A stretch of DNA of 6,865 nt, taken from JBHHYR01 sp046757585. GTDB lineage: Bacteria > Desulfobacterota > Binatia > HRBIN30. Positions 1 to 5,800 of this stretch are shown in pieces. The notes under the pieces are model-generated. The model saw nothing but the letters and a program-made list of their open reading frames with translations. It was not told where the DNA came from and made no database searches. Position 1 is the first letter of the stretch; each line of letters starts with the position of its first letter. A program made the translations under genes and the position numbers. The DNA lies in contig JBHHYR010000213.1 in the NCBI GenBank assembly GCA_046757585.1, positions 1-6,865 of the forward strand, in the 5' to 3' direction.

Positions 1-474
1 CTTGGCCTTGGTCATGTGCGTGTTCACGTGCATCCGCTGGAACGACGAGGTCCGCAACCGCACCCCGTTTCGCAGGCCGTCCTCCCCGAGATACGCTCCC
101 CACGACCACACCACGACCGCAACCCGTACCGGGTTGTGCACGGCCGCCAGACCCATCTCGCCAGGGCCGAGGAACACAATCGGTCGAATGTAGCAGGAAC
201 GCAGCTTGTTCGCGCGCACGGTGTCGACGCAGGCAGCAACGATCTGTTCGCGGCTGAACGGGATGGTCAACCCGAGAATGTGCGCTGAACCGAAGAGCCG
301 GTCGATATGCTCATTGAGCCGGAAGACGATTGGGGTGCCGTCCTGTCCTTCGTAGCAGCGGATCCCTTCGAAAACGCCCAGGCCGTAGTGCAGCGTGTGC
401 GTGAGGACATGGACTTGCGCGGCATCCCACGGCACCAGCCGACCATCGAACCAGATGTGCTCGCTCTTCTCCAC
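1..474 (-). CDS. ilvE: Branched-chain amino acid aminotransferase, N-terminal part (cut by window edge)
   Basis: PLP-dependent fold-type IV transaminase that interconverts Leu/Ile/Val and their 2-oxo acids with glutamate/2-oxoglutarate in the cytoplasm. 158 codons are visible and open; the family is about 300 residues, so roughly half is missing beyond position 1. Seen: EHIWFDGRLVPW near the N-terminus, LHYGLGVFEGIRCY (about 28-41), R59 in DRLFGSAH, and CYIRP with Y95 and R97. These match E. coli IlvE residues R59, Y95 and R97 in both motif and numbering. The final visible residues are HVNTHMTKAK. The last lysine, K158 (positions 3-1), is by alignment the probable PLP-binding lysine (E. coli K159), but the following residues that would confirm it lie outside the window. 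The start chosen is GTG at 474, preceded by AAAGGA (486-481) with 6-nt spacing. An in-frame ATG at 588 with a stronger SD would add 38 residues encoded partly by a repeat. The family is certain, the start is not. Confidence 0.93.
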   Translation of the reverse strand, partial: MEKSEHIWFDGRLVPWDAAQVHVLTHTLHYGLGVFEGIRCYEGQDGTPIVFRLNEHIDRLFGSAHILGLTIPFSREQIVAACVDTVRANKLRSCYIRPIVFLGPGEMGLAAVHNPVRVAVVVWSWGAYLGEDGLRNGVRLRTSSFQRMHVNTHMTKAK

Positions 475-540
475 AATGGATCCTTTCCCCGCGGCTTGGC
501 TAACCCCAATCCGAAGATAACCGCGGGCCTTTATTGCTGC

Positions 541-626
541 TTCCCCCTTTGACAAAGGGGGATCGAGGGGGATTTTGCGATGCGCCATCAAATCCTCCCT
601 GACCCTCCTTTGCGAAAGGAGGGGGC
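541..626. repeat. REP/BIME-like palindromic element (two inverted hairpin units)
   Basis: Two similar units face each other. Read outward from the centre, each runs AAATCC..., then a pyrimidine-rich spacer, then a 9-bp hairpin with a 3-nt loop. Unit 1 hairpin is 542-562 (core CCCCCTTT-GAC-AAAGGGGG). Unit 2 hairpin is 603-623 (core CCTCCTTT-GCG-AAAGGAGG). The 22-bp segments leading into the hairpins match at 17 of 22 positions when unit 1 is reverse-complemented. The centre (579-589) is itself GATG-CGC-CATC, a 4-bp stem. One stem difference between the units is compensated on both arms (C-G in unit 1, T-A in unit 2). From memory, hairpins of this type are common intergenic repeats in GC-rich environmental genomes. 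No U-tract follows either hairpin on either strand, so it is not a classical intrinsic terminator. No second copy lies in this window. Confidence 0.8.
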
Positions 627-808
627 CCGTGGTTGCAGGGCCTGGTTTTCCTAACCGAAGCTCCTGTTCGATCTTCCATTTATTCTCGGATCAAGGCTCA
701 CCTCCCTGCGGCTTGGGTAACCGAACGCGTTCACCCAGTCAATGAATCGCGTCGCATGGCTGCCCGCGCGGCACGACCAACGCGCGTCCGCCGCCACGGA
801 ATCGGAGC
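627..808. other. Intergenic remainder between trmFO and the palindromic element, no gene seen
   Basis: No open frame here resembles a known protein and no tRNA-like fold was found. Small signals only: a perfect 10-bp palindrome GAACGCGTTC at 723-732; a strong SD-like GGAGGTGA on the minus strand (705-698) followed after 3 nt by TTG and a stop four codons later; and GCGGCTTGGGTAACC (708-722), which repeats with one mismatch at 491-505 next to the ilvE start. A minus-strand TTGACT (742-737) resembles a -35 box for ilvE but lacks a matching -10 at 16-18 nt. Confidence 0.5.
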
Positions 809-2188
809 TCACATGCCAGCTTCCGCCAGCGCGCTGCGGCGTTCGATCCCGTGCTGCGCCATCCAGGCGTGCAGGTCCTTCGCAGCACGTGCCGCCAGGA
901 ATCGGCGCTTTGCCCGGCCTCGCTCCCGCGTGGCGATCGCCGGGAAGAGACCGTAGTTCGCATTCATCGGTTGGAACTCACGCCGGCGCTGGTCGGTGAC
1001 ATAGTGCAGCAGGGAGCCCAGAGCGGTCGTGCCCGGCGGCACCACACCAGCCACTCCTCCCAGCAATCGTGCCACGTTGATCCCCGCCAAGAGGCCAGTC
1101 GCGGCTGACTCGACGTACCCTTCAACACCGATCAACTGGCCAGCAACGAACGTCTGCTTCCGGGCGACTAGCTGCAGGGTCGGGAGCAGGAGCCGCGGGG
1201 CGTTAATGAACGTATTGCGGTGCAAGCTGCCGAGGCGTGCGAACTCGGCATGTTCCAGACCGGGTAGCATACGCAAGACGCGGCGCTGCTCCGGATAGGT
1301 CATCTTGGTCTGGAAACCCACCATGCTGTAGAGCGTCGCTTCGTGATTGTCCTGGCGCAGCTGTGCCACCGCAAACGGTCGTTGGCCCGTGCGTGGATCG
1401 CACAAACCAACGGGACGCAGGGGGCCGAACGCAAGGGTATCTTTCCCGCGTTGCGCCATCTCTTCTATCGGCATGCAGCCCTCGAAGTACAGGGCGCGTT
1501 CAAAGTCCTTGGTGGGGACCGTCTTGGCGTGCGCCAGCGCGTCGACAAATGCGTAGTACTGCTCGCGCGACAGCGGGCAGTTCAGATAGTCCTCGCCGCC
1601 CTTGCCATAGCGCGAGGCAGAAAAGACGACGCGGCGATCGACGGAGTCGGCGTACACGATGGGTGCAATGGCATCGTAAAAGTACAAGTAGTCTTCGCCC
1701 ACCACCTGCTGCAGGCAGCGTGACAGAGCCGGGGAAGTCAGCGGGCCGGTTGCCACGATGCTAACGCCCTGCGGCAGCACCGGCAGTTCTTCACGCACCA
1801 GTGTGATCTCCGGCCGCGAGACGACAGCCATGGTGAGCTGGTGCGCGAACACGTCTCGGTCCACCGCCAGTGCCGTACCCGCCGGGACCCGGCTCCGGTC
1901 GGCTACCGTCATGACGACCGACCCCAGTTCCCGCATCTCTTCCTTCAGCAGGCCAACGGCCGCTTCCAACGAGGCGCTGCGGAACGAGTTGGAGCACACG
2001 AGCTCGCCGAGCTGATCGGTGTGATGCGCCGCCGTGCAGACCACCGGACGCATCTCGTACAGTTGCACGGCAATCCCCCGGCGGGCCAACTGCCAGGCTG
2101 CCTCACATCCCGCGAGCCCGCCGCCAATGACGACGACGGGCGGCGCATCGACGGCCCGTTGCGCCTCGCCGCAGTGTTTACTCACCAT
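809..2188 (-). CDS. trmFO: Methylenetetrahydrofolate-tRNA-(uracil-5-)-methyltransferase TrmFO
   Basis: Cytoplasmic FAD flavoprotein that makes m5U54 in the tRNA T-loop using 5,10-methylenetetrahydrofolate and NAD(P)H (formerly Gid). 459 residues, close to the usual 435-460. Seen: Rossmann FAD motif VVVIGGGLAGCEAAWQLA (about 18-35); ELVCSNSFRS with Cys65 and YFEGCMPIE with Cys238, the two conserved cysteines corresponding to B. subtilis C53 and C226; FGPLRPVGL (254-262); GFQTKMTYPEQ (291-301); and a second FAD-binding segment FVAGQLIGVEGYVESAATGLLAGINVA split over 347-373. The start chosen is ATG 2188; GTG 2185 is the next codon and equally possible. No good SD is visible. The frame stays open for 140 more codons upstream into topA, but that part overlaps topA and is not TrmFO-like. 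It lies 47 bp after topA on the same strand, so it is probably cotranscribed and possibly translationally dependent on topA. Confidence 0.96.
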   Translation of the reverse strand: MVSKHCGEAQRAVDAPPVVVIGGGLAGCEAAWQLARRGIAVQLYEMRPVVCTAAHHTDQLGELVCSNSFRSASLEAAVGLLKEEMRELGSVVMTVADRSRVPAGTALAVDRDVFAHQLTMAVVSRPEITLVREELPVLPQGVSIVATGPLTSPALSRCLQQVVGEDYLYFYDAIAPIVYADSVDRRVVFSASRYGKGGEDYLNCPLSREQYYAFVDALAHAKTVPTKDFERALYFEGCMPIEEMAQRGKDTLAFGPLRPVGLCDPRTGQRPFAVAQLRQDNHEATLYSMVGFQTKMTYPEQRRVLRMLPGLEHAEFARLGSLHRNTFINAPRLLLPTLQLVARKQTFVAGQLIGVEGYVESAATGLLAGINVARLLGGVAGVVPPGTTALGSLLHYVTDQRRREFQPMNANYGLFPAIATRERGRAKRRFLAARAAKDLHAWMAQHGIERRSALAEAGM

Positions 2189-2235
2189 CGCTGTACTCGC
2201 AGGCGGTTCCAATGCTCGCCGACCGCAAAGCGGGT

Positions 2236-4539
2236 TCACACCGCTTCGGCTTCTTCCACCCTCTCCTGGTACTTGCAGCCCTCGCTCAAACAGCGGCGCA
2301 CGGTGCCGGAGCGCTTGGTCGTCTTTTCCACGACGAAGGGGGCGTGACACAACGGGCAGGGCTCCGGCACAGGCCGATCCCAGGTCGCGAACTTGCACTG
2401 CGGATAGCGACCGCAACTGTAGAACGCCTTGCCGCCGCGCGAACGTTTCTCCAAGATCTCGCCTTCGCCACAGTCGGGGCAGCTGACACCGGTCGGCACC
2501 GGACGAATCAGTGAGCGCACCGTCTTGCATTCGGGGTAGCCGGAACACCCGAGGAACTTCCCATAGCGTCCGAAGCGCACCTGCATGGGCCGGCCGCAGT
2601 TCTCGCACTTCTCGTCCACCACCTGCGCCTCCTCCACCTGGATCGTACCATCGGCCTCACGGCGAAAGTTCTTGGTATTCTTGCAGGTGGGGTAGTTCGG
2701 ACACGCCAGGAATTCGCCGCCCCGGCCCCATTTGATCACCATCTTTGCGCCGCAGGCCGCGCACGGGACATCGGTCGGCTGCCCTTCGCGCTTCACGTCG
2801 CGCATGCGTTCTTCCGCATGCTCCAGGTCCCGCGCAAACGGGTCGTAGAAGCGGCGCAGGGTCGCCAACCACTTCTCCTTACCCTCCTCGATCTTGTCGA
2901 GCTGGTCCTCCATGCCGGCGGTGAACTCGACATTCAGAATGTCCGGGAAGGCTTCGACCAACAGGTCGGTGATCAAGAAGCCCAGCTCGGTCGGGCGCAG
3001 TCGCCGCGACTTGTCCTCCGCAACGTACTCCTTGTTGAGAATCGTGCCCATGATGGTCGCGTAGGTGGACGGCCGCCCAATGCCCCGTTCCTCCAGCTCT
3101 TTGATGAGTGTGGCTTGACTGAACCGCGGCGGGGGCTGGGTAAAATGCTGCTCGGGCTGCAGCTCGTGCAGCCGGAGGGTTTCGCCCTCGCGCAGCGCCG
3201 GCAGCTGGCGCTCGGTTTCATCGTCCGCCTCCGCCGGCTGCGCCTCCTCGTCACGTCCCTCGGTGTAGACGCGAATAAAGCCATCGAACTTCATCCGTTG
3301 GCCGGTGGCGCGAAACCGCGTGTCAGCCGCCGTGACGTCAACCGCAGTCTGATCGAACACGGCCGGGACCATCTGGCTGGCCACGAACCGGTTCCAGATC
3401 AGCGTGTAGAGGGCCAGTTCATCTCGCGACAGGAAGGCGGCGAGCCCCTCGGGTGGATTGTCCATCGAAGTCGGTCGAATCGCCTCGTGCGCATCCTGTG
3501 CGCCCTTCTTGCTCGGGTAGGTCATTGCGTGATCCGGCAAGTACGGCTGTCCGAAGCGGTCCCCGATGAACTGGCGTACCTGCTGCAGGGCATCGGTAGA
3601 AACGCGCGTGGAATCGGTCCGCATGTACGTGATGAGCCCGACCGCTCCCTGGCTGCCGATCTCCACGCCCTCGTACAGCCTCTGGGCAATCCGCATGGTG
3701 CGGCTCGGCACGAAGCCGAGCTTGCGCGACGCTTCTTGCTGCAAGCGCGAGGTAATGAACGGCGGCGTGGGGAACCGGCGCCGTTCCTTGCGCTCGACTC
3801 TGGCCACCACCCAGGTAGCGCCGCGCAGGCGCTCGATGATCGCGCTGGCGGCCGTTTCGTCCTCAATGCGGAACTTGTCGGGATCGAGACGGTCCCTGCC
3901 GACCCGCACGAGCCGGGCGGAGAATGCGGGTGGGCTGTGTCCCTCGAGGCGGGCCGTGATCGACCAGTACTCTCGCGGAACAAACGCCTGGACCTCGCGT
4001 TCGCGCTCGCAGAGGATACGCACTGCCACAGACTGAACGCGACCGGCAGAGAGGCCTCGGCGCACCTTCTTCCAGAGCAGCGGACTGATCTGGTACCCCA
4101 CCAACCGATCAAGAATGCGGCGGGTCTGCTGGGCTTCGTAGAGATGGCGGTCAAGCGCCTGGGGGTGACGAATCGCCTCTTGCACGGCACGCTTGGTGAT
4201 TTCGTTGAACAGCACGCGGTGAATGTTGCGTTGATTCTTGCGACCGATCTTCTCGGCGATATGCCAGGCAATGGCTTCGCCTTCGCGGTCCGGATCGGGT
4301 GCCAGGTAGATGTTCTGCTTTCCTTTTGCCGCCTTCTTGAGTTCGTCGAGGATCTTCTTTTTCCCGTGCAACACTTGATACTCGGGCGCGAAGTCGTGCG
4401 CGAGATCCACACCCAGCTTACTTTTCGGCAGGTCCATGACGTGACCGACCGATGCCTTCACCTGGAAGTCTTTCCCCAAATACTTCCCGAGCGTGCGGGC
4501 CTTCGCGGGCGATTCGACGATGACCAGGTTTTTTGCCAT
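2236..4539 (-). CDS. topA: DNA topoisomerase I (type IA) with four C-terminal zinc ribbons
   Basis: Relaxes negative supercoils by single-strand passage through a 5'-phosphotyrosine intermediate. 767 residues, within the family range (B. subtilis about 691, E. coli 865). Seen in order: Toprim domain from residue 3 with VIVESPAKA (E9) and DPDREGE with metal-binding D82, D84 and E86; LSAGRVQSVAVR (163-174); the active-site motif ITYMRTDSTRVS with catalytic Tyr305; DAHEAIRPT (349-357); GIGRPSTYATIM (486-497). Four C4 zinc ribbons follow: C593/C596/C613/C619, C645/C648/C665/C671, C687/C690/C709/C715 and C728/C731/C750/C755. All ligands are present. The ATG at 4539 begins the expected MAKNLVIVESPAKA. 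The gene starts 3 nt after the dprA stop, and its SD AAGGA lies inside the end of dprA, indicating one operon with translational coupling. Confidence 0.98.
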   Translation of the reverse strand: MAKNLVIVESPAKARTLGKYLGKDFQVKASVGHVMDLPKSKLGVDLAHDFAPEYQVLHGKKKILDELKKAAKGKQNIYLAPDPDREGEAIAWHIAEKIGRKNQRNIHRVLFNEITKRAVQEAIRHPQALDRHLYEAQQTRRILDRLVGYQISPLLWKKVRRGLSAGRVQSVAVRILCEREREVQAFVPREYWSITARLEGHSPPAFSARLVRVGRDRLDPDKFRIEDETAASAIIERLRGATWVVARVERKERRRFPTPPFITSRLQQEASRKLGFVPSRTMRIAQRLYEGVEIGSQGAVGLITYMRTDSTRVSTDALQQVRQFIGDRFGQPYLPDHAMTYPSKKGAQDAHEAIRPTSMDNPPEGLAAFLSRDELALYTLIWNRFVASQMVPAVFDQTAVDVTAADTRFRATGQRMKFDGFIRVYTEGRDEEAQPAEADDETERQLPALREGETLRLHELQPEQHFTQPPPRFSQATLIKELEERGIGRPSTYATIMGTILNKEYVAEDKSRRLRPTELGFLITDLLVEAFPDILNVEFTAGMEDQLDKIEEGKEKWLATLRRFYDPFARDLEHAEERMRDVKREGQPTDVPCAACGAKMVIKWGRGGEFLACPNYPTCKNTKNFRREADGTIQVEEAQVVDEKCENCGRPMQVRFGRYGKFLGCSGYPECKTVRSLIRPVPTGVSCPDCGEGEILEKRSRGGKAFYSCGRYPQCKFATWDRPVPEPCPLCHAPFVVEKTTKRSGTVRRCLSEGCKYQERVEEAEAV

Positions 4540-4551
4540 CCTTTATTCCTT
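4540..4551 (-). promoter_or_regulatory. topA ribosome binding site embedded in the dprA stop region
   Basis: On the minus strand AAGGA occupies 4551-4547 and is followed by 7 nt before the topA ATG (4539). The dprA stop TAA (4545-4543) lies within that spacer. Ribosomes terminating on dprA therefore uncover or directly reach the topA start, a typical coupling arrangement. Confidence 0.75.
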
Positions 4552-5667
4552 AGCCGGGTGGCGCGGAAGGTCAACCACCGTCGCAACGAAGTGCTTACCC
4601 GGCAACTGCTGCACGACCCCTTTGAGCTCGAGAGCCAGCAGCACCTGCAGCGTTCCCGCCGGCGTCAAGCCGCTGCGGGCCGTGATCGCATCGATGTGCA
4701 GGGTGTCATGGCGCATGCATGCCACGACAGCAGCCTCGTTCCTCTCCAATGCCACAGCAGCGCGTGGAGCCGCCTGACGCAATAACTGGGGCGCGATCTC
4801 CTCCAGCACGTCTTCGGCCCGTTCGGTCAGCTTGGCACCTTGCCGCAGCAAGCGGTGCGTCCCGCGCGTGCGTTCACTGACGGCACCCGGCACCGCGAAC
4901 ACCTCGCGGCCCTGGTCCGCAGCGAGCGTCGCGGTAATCAACGAACCGCTCTTCTCGGCGGCCTCCACGATCACCGTCCCAAACGCAAGGCCGCTGATGA
5001 TCCGGTTGCGGTTAGGGAAGTTCTCCGCATCGGGTTGTGTACCCGGTAACAACTCGGTCACGACCGCTCCTTGGCTCGCAATCGCTCGAAAAAGCTCATG
5101 ATGCTCACTCGGGTAGACAACGTCAATCCCAGAGCCCAGCACCGCAATCGTCCGGCCCCCAGCACGCAGCGTCGCCCAGTGAGCGGCGGCATCGGTACCC
5201 CGTGCCAGGCCGCTGACGACGGTGACACCATAGCGCACCAAGCCTTCCGCGATTTCGCGCGTCATGCGCAGTCCATACGCACTCACGTTGCGCGAGCCCA
5301 CCACCGCCACGGCCAGCGTATCCCGCGGTTGCAGCGCGCCCCGCACAAACAGAAACGGCGGCGGGTCGTGAATCTCGCGCAGGTTCGCCGGGTAGCTCGG
5401 ATTGTACCAGGTGCTGACAGTCGCTCCAGACTGCTCCAGCCGCTGCAGCTGTTTGTCCACCATCGCCCAGTCATTGAAGGCCCGAATAGTCCGCGCCACT
5501 TCGGGACGCACCCCTGCACATTCAAGCGCATGGGCACTGGCGTTGAACACGACGCCGGGATGGTCAAAGGCGCGCAACAGCGCCTGATACACCACCGGCC
5601 CAACGCCACGGATCATCCGTAGCGCCAACCACGCGCGCCAGTCTTCGAGCAACGCACCGGTCTTCAT
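4543..5667 (-). CDS. dprA: DNA-processing protein DprA (Smf)
   Basis: Cytoplasmic single-stranded-DNA-binding protein that protects incoming DNA during natural transformation and loads RecA; homologues are also kept in non-transformable bacteria. 374 residues, a normal full length. Seen: N-terminal helical/HhH-like region with LRMIRGVGPVVYQALL (16-31); Rossmann-like DprA core with VVGSRNVSAYG (122-132), SGLARGTDAAAH (152-163), ENFPNRNRIISGL (215-227), and VIVEAAEKSGSLITA followed by QGREVFAVPG (232-261); and a C-terminal winged-helix segment (about 310-366, DTLHIDAI...GTLQVLLALELKGVV). ATG 5667 is the first start codon after an in-frame upstream TGA; no clear SD precedes it. It is the first gene of the minus-strand run dprA-topA-trmFO and is transcribed away from comM across a 133-bp region, which suits a shared competence regulator (inference). 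Confidence 0.97.
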   Translation of the reverse strand: MKTGALLEDWRAWLALRMIRGVGPVVYQALLRAFDHPGVVFNASAHALECAGVRPEVARTIRAFNDWAMVDKQLQRLEQSGATVSTWYNPSYPANLREIHDPPPFLFVRGALQPRDTLAVAVVGSRNVSAYGLRMTREIAEGLVRYGVTVVSGLARGTDAAAHWATLRAGGRTIAVLGSGIDVVYPSEHHELFRAIASQGAVVTELLPGTQPDAENFPNRNRIISGLAFGTVIVEAAEKSGSLITATLAADQGREVFAVPGAVSERTRGTHRLLRQGAKLTERAEDVLEEIAPQLLRQAAPRAAVALERNEAAVVACMRHDTLHIDAITARSGLTPAGTLQVLLALELKGVVQQLPGKHFVATVVDLPRHPAKE

Positions 5668-5720
5668 GCCATTTGGTTGTAGCGCCGTAATCCGGCGGGC
5701 AGCTACTCTACATCATACCG

Positions 5721-5736
5721 GAGTTGATATCTACTC
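5721..5736. promoter_or_regulatory. Candidate operator: 16-bp palindrome between dprA and comM
   Basis: GAGTTGATATCTACTC equals its own reverse complement at 14 of 16 positions; the single symmetric mismatch is T/T at positions 5 and 12. It sits just upstream of the TATGAT -10-like box of dprA and just upstream of the proposed -35 of comM, where one bound protein could affect both. No known regulator motif is recognised. A short palindrome can arise by chance, so the operator role is inferred. Confidence 0.35.
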
Positions 5737-5749
5737 TAGGGCATCCTGC

Positions 5750-5778
5750 TTGCTTCTCTATTGTTATCCATCTAAAGT
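5750..5778 (+). promoter_or_regulatory. Possible sigma70-type promoter of comM
   Basis: TTGCTT (5750-5755) and TAAAGT (5773-5778) are separated by 17 bp in an AT-rich stretch just upstream of comM. The matches to TTGACA and TATAAT are only 3/6 and 4/6, and initiation near 5785 would give a leader of about 16 nt. Tentative. Confidence 0.3.
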
Positions 5779-5800
5779 ATATGAAAAGGTACCCAGTGTT

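Larger units (their letters stand above)
5668..5800. promoter_or_regulatory. Divergent dprA/comM intergenic regulatory region
   Basis: 133 bp separate the two start codons. The stretch 5701-5790 is visibly more AT-rich than the flanking genes and must hold at least the dprA-operon promoter and the comM promoter. For dprA a TATGAT -10-like hexamer lies at 5717-5712 on the minus strand, about 45 nt upstream of its ATG, but I find no good -35. It also holds a 16-bp palindrome and three copies of a CTACTCTA-like octamer, reported separately. Confidence 0.65.

Noticed and set aside
542..623. Hairpins as an intrinsic terminator for the dprA-topA-trmFO operon
   Set aside because: The stems are strong, but neither is followed by a U-rich tract on the minus strand, and they lie about 190-270 nt past the trmFO stop.
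500..679. 59-residue minus-strand open frame beginning MEDRTGAS
   Set aside because: Most of it is a translation of the palindromic element (PPPFAKEGQGGF, PPRSPLSKGE). Such repeat translations are a frequent source of false hypothetical proteins.
661..700. GTTCGATC, resembling a tRNA T-loop
   Set aside because: The flanking bases do not pair as a T-stem, and no acceptor or anticodon arm can be drawn around it.
680..705. Strong SD GGAGGTGA with a TTG-initiated four-codon open frame on the minus strand, as a possible ilvE leader peptide
   Set aside because: SD-to-start spacing is only 3 nt, the peptide would be four residues with one Ile codon, and no attenuator with a U-tract follows.
633..956. 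107-residue plus-strand open frame overlapping the trmFO 3' end
   Set aside because: Arginine/alanine-rich shadow of trmFO with no SD and no recognisable domain.
2189..2608. 140-codon upstream extension of the trmFO frame
   Set aside because: It overlaps the 3' end of topA, carries out-of-frame readings of its zinc ribbons, and TrmFO normally starts close to the FAD motif, so ATG 2188 was used.
2818..4785. 655-codon open frame on the plus strand opposite topA and dprA
   Set aside because: It lies entirely antisense to two unmistakable genes and its translation resembles no family. Long antisense frames are common in GC-rich DNA.
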